In this document: positions 46,064 to 55,199 of the stretch, in pieces
How positions within the stretch are numbered: the first letter of the stretch is position 1
Layout of the letters: each line of letters opens with the position of its first letter
Source: Mangrovimicrobium sp033283385
GTDB taxonomy: Bacteria; Pseudomonadota; Gammaproteobacteria; Pseudomonadales; Halieaceae
NCBI GenBank assembly: GCA_033283385.1
Contig: JAWMQQ010000002.1
Location: forward strand, 828,682 to 892,681
Reading direction: 5' to 3'
DNA length: 64,000 bases
Notes under the pieces: model-generated
Seen by the model: the letters and a program-made list of their open reading frames with translations, nothing else
Database searches by the model: none
What the model was told of the DNA's origin: nothing
Translations under genes and position numbers: made by a program

Positions 46064-46990
46064 GTGAAGGATAATCACCGACCACCACTGTTGATCCTGG
46101 GCGCCCCGCCACGCGGCGGCAACCACCTGCTGCGGGGACTGCTCGACGGTCACCCGGAGCTGATGTTGCCTCCCGATGAGGACTACGCGGTGCGCCATCT
46201 CGCCCGCAGCCTCTACCTGCGCCTGCGTGGCGCACTCACCTCACCGGCGGGCGCGCCCGCGTTCTACCGGCACCTGCAGAAGAGCGGCCACCTGGAACGG
46301 GTCAATACCGGGCAGGCGGCGGAGACCGTGGGCACCGCCGGCTCCCTGGACCTCGACCGCTACTATGCCTATATACGCGAGCACCACCAGCGCGGCAGCA
46401 GTGCCGATGCGCTGGTGATGAACCACCTCGAGGGACTGTCCCGGGCGCTGGGGTACGATGGCGACAGCGAGCGGATGCGGGTGTATTTCTGCGCGCTGCA
46501 GCCCAGCAACCGCGACCTGATCCGGGTCGGCCGGCTGCTGGCGCGCAGTTACTCGGTGCGCGGCGTGTTCGTGGTGCGCGATCCGCGCGCCCACCTCAGC
46601 TCAAAGCTGGTGCGCAACCCGGGTCTCGCCCTGGGGCGGTACTGCCGGCGCCAGAATCGCTATGTGGAGGAGATCGACACCTTCCGCCGCGAGTGCGGCC
46701 CGGCCATTTCCGTGCGCTTCGAGGAACTGGTACTGGATACCGAAAGCGCGATCCGCCGGGTCTGCGATCTTGCCGGCATCGAATTCAATGCCCAGCTGCT
46801 GGACTACACCCAGGGCGGCAAGCCCAGCCGCAGCAACTCGTCCTTCTCCCGCGCAGCGGGTATCGACAGCGAGGCGGTGACCCGCTACCGCGAGATGCTG
46901 CCCCGCGACGTGTCGGATTACGTCGAGCAGCACTGCCGCGTGGAACTGCTCTGGCGCGGCAAACTGGAGAACGCCAGCCAGGCGGGTTAG
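46064..46990 (+). CDS. Sulfotransferase family protein (Sulfotransfer_3 type)
   Basis: 308 aa, GTG start 11 bases after the oxygenase stop. The PAPS loop LLILGAPPRGGNHLLRGLLDGHP and the 3'-phosphate motif VRGVFVVRDPRAHLSSKL are clear. ISVRFEELVLDTESAIRRV corresponds to the 'RYEDL' element. It is of a different branch from the three copies at 22.7-28 kb, which have the GKSG/PKSG loops and the KVGGYR tail. The stop overlaps by four bases with the convergent RimK-family gene. Acceptor unknown. Confidence 0.8.
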   Translation: MKDNHRPPLLILGAPPRGGNHLLRGLLDGHPELMLPPDEDYAVRHLARSLYLRLRGALTSPAGAPAFYRHLQKSGHLERVNTGQAAETVGTAGSLDLDRYYAYIREHHQRGSSADALVMNHLEGLSRALGYDGDSERMRVYFCALQPSNRDLIRVGRLLARSYSVRGVFVVRDPRAHLSSKLVRNPGLALGRYCRRQNRYVEEIDTFRRECGPAISVRFEELVLDTESAIRRVCDLAGIEFNAQLLDYTQGGKPSRSNSSFSRAAGIDSEAVTRYREMLPRDVSDYVEQHCRVELLWRGKLENASQAG

Positions 46991-48453
46991 TGCCCGCGGC
47001 GCGCCTCCATGCGGCGCAGCAGTGTCCGCATCACCTGCCGGTAGAGTTCCATGCCCAGGTACTTGTCCTCGACGCCGCTGTCGATGCTGGGGTTGTCATT
47101 CACCTCGATGACGTAGCCCTGGCCTTCCTTCTCCTTGACGTCCACCCCGTAGAAGCCATCGCCGATCGGCCGGGTGGCGGCCAGCGCCGCCGCGAGCACC
47201 GCCGGCGGCACTTCGTTCAGGGGCAGGGTGTCGAAGCCGCCGGAGTCCGTGCGCTGGCCGTGGCGGTAGATCTGCCAGTGGCGCTTGACCATGTAGTAGC
47301 GGCAGGCGTAGAGCGGTTGTCGGTCCAGCACGCCGATGCGCCAGTCGAAATCGGTGTACAGGAACTCCTGGGCCAGCAGCAGGGTGGATTCGCGAAACAG
47401 CTTGCGGCAGATAGCGGCCAGTTCTTCCGGGTTGTTGGCTTTTTCCACCCCACGGGAGAAAGAGCCGTCCGGGATCTTCACCACCAGCGGGAAACCGAAT
47501 TGCTGCTCCAGTTGTTCCAGCTGGTCCTTGCGCCCGCGGTGCAGCACCTGCGTGCGCGGCGCCGGCACCTTGTGGATGCGGAACAGGTCGGCGAGGTAGA
47601 CCTTGTTGGTACAGCGCAGGATGGACTTGCTGTCGTCGATGACCACCAGGCCCTCGTTCTCCGCCTTGCGCGCGAAGCGGAAGGTGTAGTGGTCGATGTT
47701 GGTGGTGGTGCGGATGAACAGGCCGTCGAATTCCGGCAGCCGCAGGTAGTCGCGCTGGGTGATGATCTGGCAGCGGATACCGAGTTCGCGGCCCGCGCGC
47801 ATGAAGCGCTTGAGCGCGCTGGAATCGGACGGCGGCAGCTTCTCGCCTGGATCGCAGAGGATCGCGAGGTCGTAGCGGGCGTGGGTCTTCTCGCGCTTGC
47901 GTCGCCACTGCTTGCGGGTGAAGTCCTCCAGCGTCCAGCTGAACAGCTCGCTCTCTTCCTCGCTGAGTACCCGGGGCGAGATCGCCCGCAGTGCGGTAAT
48001 CTCCCACTGGCGTTTGCGCCTGAGGGTGAGCTCCAGCAGCGGGCAGGGGAAGGTTTCAAACAGCCGCCGCGCCAGCGCGTCGTGGGCCGGGTCCAGCGAG
48101 CGGCCGAAGAAGAAACGCAGGCGCACTGTGTCGCCGGTCTCCGCCTGTTCCGGCAGGCTGCCGAGGGCGGCATCGAGGTCGCCGACGTGGATGCGGTAGA
48201 GGGCGCGGCGGCTGAGGTCGCTCAGGGACTGCAGCGAAGGCGTGACCCGGTGGCCGCGGGCCTCCGCCAGCAGCGAGCAGTAGTAGCCCTCGGACAGGTA
48301 GCCGAACTTGCGACACAGGTTGATGATGCGCGGCCGGGTGGTGTCCTGCGGGTAATTGCCGGTCACGTAGTCGGAGAAAGTGATCACCTGCCCCGCGGTA
48401 TGGCTGTGGGGCCAGTCCTTGCGATTGTGTACGACGATCAGTGTTTTTGACAC
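46987..48453 (-). CDS. RimK family ATP-grasp peptide ligase
   Basis: 488 aa. The N-terminal RimK-like domain (SKTLIVVHNRKDWPHS) and a long central region lead to a C-terminal ATP-grasp: FGFPLVVKIPDGSFSRGVEKANN (ATP-binding Lys and glycine loop), AQEFLYTDFDWRIGVLD, and GVDVKEKEGQGYVIEVNDNPSID with the Mg-binding E/N pair. ATP-grasp enzymes join a carboxylate to an amino group; RimK adds Glu to the C-terminus of ribosomal protein S6. This longer family probably modifies another peptide or protein. GTG start at 48453. Faces a divergent GNAT/C39 gene. Confidence 0.85.
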   Translation of the reverse strand: MSKTLIVVHNRKDWPHSHTAGQVITFSDYVTGNYPQDTTRPRIINLCRKFGYLSEGYYCSLLAEARGHRVTPSLQSLSDLSRRALYRIHVGDLDAALGSLPEQAETGDTVRLRFFFGRSLDPAHDALARRLFETFPCPLLELTLRRKRQWEITALRAISPRVLSEEESELFSWTLEDFTRKQWRRKREKTHARYDLAILCDPGEKLPPSDSSALKRFMRAGRELGIRCQIITQRDYLRLPEFDGLFIRTTTNIDHYTFRFARKAENEGLVVIDDSKSILRCTNKVYLADLFRIHKVPAPRTQVLHRGRKDQLEQLEQQFGFPLVVKIPDGSFSRGVEKANNPEELAAICRKLFRESTLLLAQEFLYTDFDWRIGVLDRQPLYACRYYMVKRHWQIYRHGQRTDSGGFDTLPLNEVPPAVLAAALAATRPIGDGFYGVDVKEKEGQGYVIEVNDNPSIDSGVEDKYLGMELYRQVMRTLLRRMEARRGH

Positions 48454-48605
48454 GCCCGGAGCTCCCGCGCAGCGGTGGCGTAATTAAGGTGTGGCAAGTA
48501 TTTGATAGCCGGGGCTGGCAGTCAATTCTGCGCGGGGCTATATTCTGCGATCTATTCCGGGATTGCCACCGGGAGCCGCGTTCCGGAGGCAGCGCTGCAT
48601 TGCCA

Positions 48606-49763
48606 ATGACCGACACGATCCGCCCAGCGGAAGACCGCGATCTCGAGTCGCTGTTGCGCCTGGAGGAAGCCTGCTTCTCCACCGACCGCCTGAGCCGGCG
48701 CAGCTTCCGCCGCTGGCTGCGCCAGGACCGCTGCGTGTTCCTGGTAGCCGGGGATGGCGAGGGCGACGTCGGCTCCGCAATCCGCGGCTATGTTCTGGTG
48801 ATCCTGCGCCGGGGCACCCGCCTGGCGCGCCTGTATTCCGTGGCGATCGACCCCGACTGCCGCGGCCGCGGTCTTGCCCGCGGCCTGATCGCCGCCGCCG
48901 AGCGCGCGGCGCGTGAGGCCGGCGCCCTGTACATGCGGCTGGAAGTGGCGACGGGCAATGAATCCGCGATCGCACTCTACCGTCGCATGGGCTACCGCCG
49001 CTTCGGCCTTTACCGCGATTACTACGACGACCACGGCGATGCCCTGCGCATGGAAAAAACCATCCATGCTTTCGAGCTGGGTGAGAGCCGGGTCATTCCC
49101 TGGTTTGCGCAGAGCACCGCCTTCACCTGCGGGCCCGCGTCCCTGATGATGGCGATGGCCGCGCTGGACAGCGCCTACCGGCCCGATCACGCCGAAGAAA
49201 TCCGCATCTGGCGCGAGGCGACGACGATCTTCATGACCTCCGGTCATGGCGGCTGCCATCCGGTCGGCCTGGCGCTGGCCGCAGCACACCGGGGTTTCGA
49301 CGCCACGGTCTGGGTCAACCAGCGCGGCCCGCTGTTCCTCGAGGGCGTGCGCGATACCAACAAGAAGCGCGTGATGGGGCTTGTCCACGACGATTTTATC
49401 GCCGAGGCGAAGGCGTTGGGACTGCCGGTCGAGTACGGCGGAATCGAGCAGCAGGCACTGATCGACGCTTTCAATGCCGGCGCGAGCATCCTGGTGCTGA
49501 TTTCGACCTACCGCTTCGACAAGAAAAAGGCGCCGCACTGGGTTGTGCTCAGCGGCAGCGACGAGCGTTGCCTGTTCGTGCAGGATCCCGGTTTTGAAAT
49601 CGACGCGGCCGAGGAACCTGCGGTGGCCGCCCTGCACGCCATGGACTACCAGCACATACCCATCGCCCGCGAGGACTTCGCCGCCATGAGCCGCTTCGGC
49701 GGCAGCCGCCTGCAGTCGGCGGTGATCCTGCGCGGCAGCTACCAGCCGGAGGTCGTCCGGTGA
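48606..49763 (+). CDS. GNAT acetyltransferase fused to C39-like cysteine peptidase
   Basis: 385 aa two-domain protein. The N-terminal GNAT/RimI-like domain (about 1-155) has YSVAIDPDCRGRGLARGLI (acetyl-CoA loop) and ALYRRMGYRRFGLYRDYY. The C-terminal C39-like domain has the catalytic Cys in STAFTCGPASLMMAM, a His in APHWVVLSG, and an Asp in VQDPGF. The fusion suggests a protease that trims a peptide and an acetyltransferase that caps it, or vice versa. ATG at 48606 is used; TTG two codons upstream has a better-spaced GGAGG. Its stop overlaps the next gene (GTGA). Confidence 0.85.
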   Translation: MTDTIRPAEDRDLESLLRLEEACFSTDRLSRRSFRRWLRQDRCVFLVAGDGEGDVGSAIRGYVLVILRRGTRLARLYSVAIDPDCRGRGLARGLIAAAERAAREAGALYMRLEVATGNESAIALYRRMGYRRFGLYRDYYDDHGDALRMEKTIHAFELGESRVIPWFAQSTAFTCGPASLMMAMAALDSAYRPDHAEEIRIWREATTIFMTSGHGGCHPVGLALAAAHRGFDATVWVNQRGPLFLEGVRDTNKKRVMGLVHDDFIAEAKALGLPVEYGGIEQQALIDAFNAGASILVLISTYRFDKKKAPHWVVLSGSDERCLFVQDPGFEIDAAEEPAVAALHAMDYQHIPIAREDFAAMSRFGGSRLQSAVILRGSYQPEVVR

Positions 49764-51046
49764 GCGGTCCTTCGCCACAATACCTCGCCGCGGTGCGGGA
49801 GCTGTCCGATCGCGTGGTGGAGGCCCAGCGGCCGATCCGCATACTCGATTCGATCAAGTGGCACCGGGAGTTGCGCGAGGCGTTTTTCCAGTCCGGTTGC
49901 ACGCAGTTGCCGCGCGTGGACCCGGAGTATTACAGCAACCGCAACCCGCTGGACTTCACGCCCTCCGACAAGCGCGACGAGTTTCGCGAGATCGAGCGCG
50001 ACATAGCCCGGCAACTGGGCCAGCTCAATCCCGTGTCGGTCCTGATGCGGCGAATCTGCCGGGAATACCGCACCGTGGTCGATCTGCTGGAAGCGCGGGG
50101 CACACCGGAATTCGGCCTGATCTCCCGCGACCTTTACGGTTCTGCCTCGGACGTCTTCCATGCGGGGGATCCCACGCTGGCCGACCTCGGTACGGCGATG
50201 GAGGACACGCTGGTCAACCTGTTGCGCCACGCCTCCATGGCGGAGGAGGACAAGACCATCACCGCGGAGCAGGCGGTGGAAATGCTCAACGCGCGGCTGC
50301 ACGCGGTGTTTCCCGACGCCGGCATCCGCGTGTTGCTCAACGACCAGATGACGGCCGACGCCGCCGCCGGTTCCGACTACCTGAAGATTCGCAGCGACGC
50401 GCGCTTCAATCACCTCGATATCGACGTGCTGGAAGTACACGAGGGTTGGGTGCACCTCGGCACCACCCTGAACGGCATGGCGCAGCCCTACTGCACCTTC
50501 CTCGGCAAGGGCCCGCCGTCCTCCACCACGACCCAGGAGGGCCTTGCTGTGCTGACGGAGATTCTGACCCTGCGCTCCAGTCCCGCGCGGCTGTACAAGC
50601 TGGTGAACCGGGTGCGCGCGGTGACGCTGGCGGAAGAGGGCGCCGATTTCGTCCAGGTATTCGATTACCTGTGCGTCAACGGCCTGTCGCAGGCGGAGAG
50701 CTATTCGATCACTTCGCGGGTGTTCCGCGGCAGTACGGCGGATGGTCGTCCGTTCACCAAGGACCTCGCCTATATGCGCGGCTTCGTGCAGACCTTCAAT
50801 TTCCTGCGCCTGGCGATGAGTGAGGGTAAACTGGACAGCCTGCCCCTGCTGTTCCTGGGCAAGGTGACGCTGGAGGACCTGAAGCACTACCGGTTGCTGC
50901 TGGACGAGGGCGTCCTGGTGCCGCCGCGCTTCCTGCCGCCGCACTTTGCCGAAATGAAAGGCCTGGCCAGCTGGATGAGTTTCTCGCGGTTTATCGACTC
51001 GCTGAACTTCGACCAGCTGCAGGCGGACTACAGCGGCCTGTTGTAA
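49760..51046 (+). CDS. QEGLA-motif metallopeptidase-like protein (DUF1704/MATCAP family)
   Basis: 428 aa. HExxxH zinc motif in EVHEGWVHLGTTLNG near residue 228, followed by the family's TTQEGLAVLTEIL, whose Glu is the likely third ligand. Eukaryotic relatives (KIAA0895L/MATCAP) are tyrosine carboxypeptidases of tubulin; bacterial members are annotated as flavohemoglobin-expression-modulating proteins without a known reaction. GTG start overlaps the GNAT-C39 stop, so the two are translationally coupled. Together with the RimK-like ligase this makes a ligase/peptidase set. No signal peptide, so cytoplasmic. Confidence 0.85.
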   Translation: MSGPSPQYLAAVRELSDRVVEAQRPIRILDSIKWHRELREAFFQSGCTQLPRVDPEYYSNRNPLDFTPSDKRDEFREIERDIARQLGQLNPVSVLMRRICREYRTVVDLLEARGTPEFGLISRDLYGSASDVFHAGDPTLADLGTAMEDTLVNLLRHASMAEEDKTITAEQAVEMLNARLHAVFPDAGIRVLLNDQMTADAAAGSDYLKIRSDARFNHLDIDVLEVHEGWVHLGTTLNGMAQPYCTFLGKGPPSSTTTQEGLAVLTEILTLRSSPARLYKLVNRVRAVTLAEEGADFVQVFDYLCVNGLSQAESYSITSRVFRGSTADGRPFTKDLAYMRGFVQTFNFLRLAMSEGKLDSLPLLFLGKVTLEDLKHYRLLLDEGVLVPPRFLPPHFAEMKGLASWMSFSRFIDSLNFDQLQADYSGLL

Positions 51047-51080
51047 GGGCTGCCCTGGATACAAAAAAGAGAGGTTGCTT

Positions 51081-51800
51081 ATGTTGGTTGCCGCAAACCG
51101 GAATATTCTTTCGAAGCTGGTCCTCGCCCTGTTGCTGGGGCTGCTCGCCGTCTCAGCGAGCGCGAAGAAACCCGATCTCCCCGACGTGGACGCCTTCGGC
51201 CTGGAAAGGGTGAAGGGCGCAAAGGTACAGGCGCTGTACATCGACCCCGAGGCGGACTTCTCCCACTTCAAGCGGGTCGCCATCGTCGAGCCTGAAGTGG
51301 CGTTTCGCAAGAACTGGCTGCGCGATACCAACCAGTACCGCAAATCGCCCGGCTCGCGCGTCACCGAGGAGGACGCGAAGAATATCAAGAGCGCGGTAGC
51401 CAGCCTGTTCGAGGAAGTGTTCAAGAAGGAACTGCAGGATGCGGGTTACGTGGTGGTGGAGGGACAGATATCGGGCGCCGACCTCGACGACCTGCTGATA
51501 CTGCGCCCGGCAATACTCAACCTGGATGTCAACGCGCCGGATAAATTCTCCGCCGGGCGTTCGCGCACTTTCACCACCTCTGCGGGGTCCATGACGCTTT
51601 ACCTGGAGTTCCACGAGGCGGTCAGCGGCGCGCTCATCGGTCGTGCGCTGGACTCGAAGTCGGCGCCGGACAACAGTTTCATGACCGTCACCAACTCAGT
51701 CACCAACCGGGCGGATGCGACCCGCTTGCTGCGGCGCTGGGCGGACATGCTGGTCCAGGCGCTGGGTAAAGCCAGGGCCGAAGGCAAGCCCCCTAGCTGA
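51081..51800 (+). CDS. DUF3313-like exported protein
   Basis: 239 aa with a signal peptide (KLVLALLLGLLAVSASA). The body, YIDPEADFSHFKRVAIVEPEVAFRKNW and TSAGSMTLYLEFHEAVSGALIGRALD, matches the pattern of DUF3313 periplasmic proteins or lipoproteins; no lipobox Cys is present. GAGAGG six bases before ATG 51081 decides the start over the TTG at 51075. Function unknown. 34 bases downstream of the QEGLA gene, so possibly in that operon. Confidence 0.7.
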   Translation: MLVAANRNILSKLVLALLLGLLAVSASAKKPDLPDVDAFGLERVKGAKVQALYIDPEADFSHFKRVAIVEPEVAFRKNWLRDTNQYRKSPGSRVTEEDAKNIKSAVASLFEEVFKKELQDAGYVVVEGQISGADLDDLLILRPAILNLDVNAPDKFSAGRSRTFTTSAGSMTLYLEFHEAVSGALIGRALDSKSAPDNSFMTVTNSVTNRADATRLLRRWADMLVQALGKARAEGKPPS

Positions 51801-51848
51801 AAGGAGCCGCAACGCCTTGCCGGTAAGGACTGAGAAGCGGAGGTATCG

Positions 51849-52217
51849 ATGATGAGATTCGCACTGTTCATCCTGGCCATGGCGCTGGCGCTGCCCGGCA
51901 TGGCCCAGAACAGCTGTTTCACCAATGCGGACGGCACGACGCTGTGCAGTACCTCCGAGGGTGTGATTACCGGCAATACCAACGCTGCGGGCGCGAGCGT
52001 GTATCGCGACGGGCTCGGCAGGCAACTGGACTTTTCAACCGACGCGGCTGGCAATGCTCAAGTGATAACACCGTCCGGCAAGGTGATACGCTGGCAGCAG
52101 CCGGGGCTCGGGAAGATGCAGTACGGGCAGCCGCCCGGCCGCATGGCCGCCCCACCGCCAGTGAAGTTCCAGCCGATACAGCCGCCGCCCGCGCAACCCT
52201 GGATGCCCGGGCAGTAG
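51849..52217 (+). CDS. Small exported protein, Pro-rich C-terminus
   Basis: 122 aa, not recognised. Signal peptide (FALFILAMALALPGMA), then a short region with two Cys (SCFTNADGTTLC) and Gly/Asn-rich strands, ending in a Pro/Gln-rich tail. GGAGG five bases before the ATG supports it as a real gene. Co-directional with the DUF3313 gene. Confidence 0.6.
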   Translation: MMRFALFILAMALALPGMAQNSCFTNADGTTLCSTSEGVITGNTNAAGASVYRDGLGRQLDFSTDAAGNAQVITPSGKVIRWQQPGLGKMQYGQPPGRMAAPPPVKFQPIQPPPAQPWMPGQ

Positions 52218-52234
52218 GCGCAACCCGCTAACCG

Positions 52235-53272
52235 CTAGCGGGGCTGCACCGCCAGGGGATTGCCATCCAGCGCTGCGGAAATATCAGCGATCGCCTTTTG
52301 CGCCCGTACGCTGTTGCCCGCCGCATCCAGCGGCGGAGACACCACGGCGATGCCGAACTTGCCGGGTGAAACCGCGATGATTCCGCCGCCCACGCCGCTC
52401 TTGCCGGGCAGCCCGGTGCGGAAGTACCACTTGCCGGAATCGTCATACAGCCCCGCAGTCGCCATGACCGCCAGTACCTTGGGCACGTTCCCGACTTTCA
52501 TCACCTGCTTGCCGGTGATCGGGTTTTTACCGCCGTTGGCCAGGGTGCCGGCCATGAGCGCGAGGTCCTTTGCGTTGACGCTGACCGAGCACTGCTCCGT
52601 GTAGATATCCGTCGCCTGCAGCGGCTTGTCCTTGATGTAACCGTAGGCGTACATAAGGTAGGCGATGGCCTGGTTGCGCTGGTTGGTGTCCGACTCGGAT
52701 TTGAACACTTCCTGGTTGACCGAGAGCGGGCGGCCGGCGAAATCGGAGTAGTAGTCGAGGATGTTCTTCCAGATGTCGTCGCGGCTGTCGCCCGACACCA
52801 TGCTGGTGGTGGCGATGGCGCCGGGGTTGACCAGCGAGTTCATCTCCGGGCCGCCGAATTGCTGCTTGGAGATCTCGATGGAAATGATCGAGTTGAAGCG
52901 CAGGCCGGTGGCGTCGACCCCGATGGTATTGGCCACTGCATCCGGCCCTTTCTCGTCGAAGACTTTCGCCATGGTGAAAACCTTGGAGATCGACTGGATC
53001 GAGACCTCGGACTTGATATCGCCCGCGGTATAGATTTTGCCATCGGCGGTGACCAGTGCGATGCCGTAAATACCCGGGTCGACCCTGGCGAGCGCCGGGA
53101 TGTAGTCCGCAACCGCGCCTTCCTGCAGGTCCTGGTATTTGGCGTAGGCCGCGTCCAGTGCGGATTGAATTTCCGATTTCTGTAGTGCAGCCGCGGTCTG
53201 GGCCGCGAGAAATTGCACCACGCAGAAAACGGTGAGCAAAAAAACGTGGTGATTGCGCCTGAGGACTTTCAT
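52235..53272 (-). CDS. glsA: Glutaminase with signal peptide (glutaminase A family)
   Basis: 345 aa, serine-dependent glutaminase fold: catalytic SxxK in VSIQSISKVFTMAKVF, GPEMNSLVNPGAI, YLMYAYGYIKD and the Gly-rich PGKSGVGGGII. It converts L-glutamine to glutamate and ammonia. The extra N-terminus of about 28 residues is a signal peptide (HHVFLLTVFCVVQFLAAQ), unusual because the family is normally cytoplasmic at about 308 aa. AAGGAG seven bases before ATG 53272 fixes that start. Downstream of the asparaginase gene on the same strand. Confidence 0.88.
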   Translation of the reverse strand: MKVLRRNHHVFLLTVFCVVQFLAAQTAAALQKSEIQSALDAAYAKYQDLQEGAVADYIPALARVDPGIYGIALVTADGKIYTAGDIKSEVSIQSISKVFTMAKVFDEKGPDAVANTIGVDATGLRFNSIISIEISKQQFGGPEMNSLVNPGAIATTSMVSGDSRDDIWKNILDYYSDFAGRPLSVNQEVFKSESDTNQRNQAIAYLMYAYGYIKDKPLQATDIYTEQCSVSVNAKDLALMAGTLANGGKNPITGKQVMKVGNVPKVLAVMATAGLYDDSGKWYFRTGLPGKSGVGGGIIAVSPGKFGIAVVSPPLDAAGNSVRAQKAIADISAALDGNPLAVQPR

Positions 53273-53344
53273 GCCGGACTCCTTGATCGCTTGCGACTGC
53301 TACTCATATAGCCGAGGGGCGCCGGCTTGTAAAACTACCGGGTC

Positions 53345-54415
53345 TCAGTAGTTGAGGAAGTAGCCCTGGATTTTCTCCGGATCCGAGGTCTTCAGCAGTG
53401 CCAGCTTGAGCAGCACCCTGGCGCGCGCCGGGTTCAACTCGCCGGATGCGACCGTGCCGATGGCGTCGTCATCGATCTCGACGTCCCGGCCCACCGCGCC
53501 GCTGCCGACCCGGGTCGAGCGCACTACCACGACGCCTTTGGCGGTGGCGGCTTTTACCGCTTCAAGCGCGGCGCCGGTCATGTTGCCGTTGCCGACACCG
53601 GCGGTCACTATGCCCCTGGCGCCGCGCTCGACGGCGCAGGAGATCAGGTCCGGAGATACGCCGGCGGTGACGTAGATGACGTCGACACGAGGCAGCGCTT
53701 TCACGCCGTCCACGGAGAACTCACTCCCGCTGGTGTGCAGGCGGAACGGCTTGCGAAACCAGCGGATATCGCCGTACAGGATCGCACCGACCAGGCCGTA
53801 CTCGACGGACTTGAATGTCTGCACGTCCGTAGTATTGGTCTTGGTGAATGAGCGCGCGCCGTGGATGTCGTCGTTGGCAACTACCAGCACGCCGCGCCCC
53901 GCGGCATCCCTGTCTGCGGCAACGGCCACGGCGTTATAGATATTCAGCGGACCGTCCGCGGACAGCGCGGTGGCCGGCCGCATGGCCGCGGTCATTACCA
54001 CGGGCTTGTCGCTGTGCACGACCAGGTTCAGGAAATAGGCTGTTTCTTCCAGCGTGTCCGTGCCGTGGGTGATCACGATGCCGTCCACCCCGGGTTCGGC
54101 CAGCAGCGCGTTGACCCGCTGCGCCAGCTTCAGCCAGACGTCGTCCGACATGTCCTGGCTGCCGATATTGGAAACCTGTTCGCCGCTGATATCGGCGAGG
54201 TCTTTCAACTGGGGAACAGCGCCGATCAGGGTATCCACACCGAGTTGCCCGGAGTTGTAGCCGGCCTGGGTCTGGCTCTGGGCGGACCCCGCGATGGTGC
54301 CCCCCGTTGCGAGGATGACGACGTGTGGCTTGCCTGCCGCCGCCAGCGCGAACTGTGGCCAGCTCAAGACGGCCAGCAGGCATAGGCACAGTTGGTATTG
54401 CGCGCGGGTTTTCAT
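53345..54415 (-). CDS. ansB: Type II (periplasmic) L-asparaginase / glutaminase-asparaginase
   Basis: 356 aa with a signal peptide (LCLCLLAVLSWPQFALA). The two catalytic threonine motifs are intact: ILATGGTIAGS and ITHGTDTLEETAYFL, with the Lys-containing AMRPATALSADGP after. It hydrolyses asparagine (and often glutamine) in the periplasm. AAGGAAG precedes ATG 54415. Upstream of the glutaminase gene, 72 bases apart; both make ammonia from extracellular amides, so joint amino-acid scavenging is likely. Confidence 0.92.
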   Translation of the reverse strand: MKTRAQYQLCLCLLAVLSWPQFALAAAGKPHVVILATGGTIAGSAQSQTQAGYNSGQLGVDTLIGAVPQLKDLADISGEQVSNIGSQDMSDDVWLKLAQRVNALLAEPGVDGIVITHGTDTLEETAYFLNLVVHSDKPVVMTAAMRPATALSADGPLNIYNAVAVAADRDAAGRGVLVVANDDIHGARSFTKTNTTDVQTFKSVEYGLVGAILYGDIRWFRKPFRLHTSGSEFSVDGVKALPRVDVIYVTAGVSPDLISCAVERGARGIVTAGVGNGNMTGAALEAVKAATAKGVVVVRSTRVGSGAVGRDVEIDDDAIGTVASGELNPARARVLLKLALLKTSDPEKIQGYFLNY

Positions 54416-54535
54416 GGGGCTTCCTTGACTGTCCTGCCTGGTTTCACTCCCATTCTGCCCGGCGATTGCCGCGGGGTCGAGCGCAGGCGGGTTTAGCCAC
54501 CATCCCGACGCCTGACACCATCCGCATAGACCAAT

Positions 54536-55168
54536 TCACTGACTGTCGAAATTGAAGCTGATCCGGCTCATCATGTCGTTCTGGCCACGGGGTACGCCGT
54601 CCTCGACCGGCACCTTGTATTTCCACTTGCGCAGCGCCGCGATGGCGGCTTTTTCAAACACGCCGTCGGGTTCGGCTTCGATAACCCGGATGTTTGTGGT
54701 ATTCCCGGCCGCCGTGATATCGAATGCCAGGTCCACATAGCCCTCGATGCCCCGACTGAGTGCGCGTGAGGGATAGATCGGCTGGACCTTCAGGTAGGCG
54801 ACGATGACACTTCCGGTTTCGTTGGGGTTGATATCGACCGGATCCAGGGTGAGACCTCCAGTCGGATTGGCGTAACTCAAGCCCGACTCCATGTCCACGC
54901 TTTCAAGCGGAAGCTGGGTTGTCGGCGCGTCAACCGGGTCTAGCGGTCGCTCGGGCTGCGCCGGCGGCTCGACTGCCGGCGGTGCGGGCTGGACCATGAT
55001 TACGTCGGGCAGGATATGTCCCGACTCTACCAGTTCCACGGCGTCCTCCCGGATCAGCGTCAGCATGACCAGGAACAGCGCCGTGGTGATGGCTGCGGCG
55101 GGGAATGCGGCCCCGGCAAGGCGGCCCAGTTCGAAACGCTGCGGTATTGCGAGAGTAAGTGTCTGCAT
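54536..55168 (-). CDS. TonB-like energy transducer
   Basis: 210 aa. An N-terminal TM anchor (AFPAAAITTALFLVMLTLI), a Pro-rich periplasmic spacer (PAPPAVEPPAQPERPLDPVD), and a C-terminal TonB domain with QPIYPSRALSRGIEGYVDLAFDI and ALRKWKYKVP, as in the TonB/TolA fold. ATG at 55168 with AAGGAC seven bases upstream. It sits 31 bases downstream of a BlaR1-like M56 gene. No ExbB/ExbD are next to it, so it may use another system's motor. Confidence 0.82.
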   Translation of the reverse strand: MQTLTLAIPQRFELGRLAGAAFPAAAITTALFLVMLTLIREDAVELVESGHILPDVIMVQPAPPAVEPPAQPERPLDPVDAPTTQLPLESVDMESGLSYANPTGGLTLDPVDINPNETGSVIVAYLKVQPIYPSRALSRGIEGYVDLAFDITAAGNTTNIRVIEAEPDGVFEKAAIAALRKWKYKVPVEDGVPRGQNDMMSRISFNFDSQ

Positions 55169-55199
55169 GATCGTGTCCTTACGTTGCTGGGGGAGAGGC

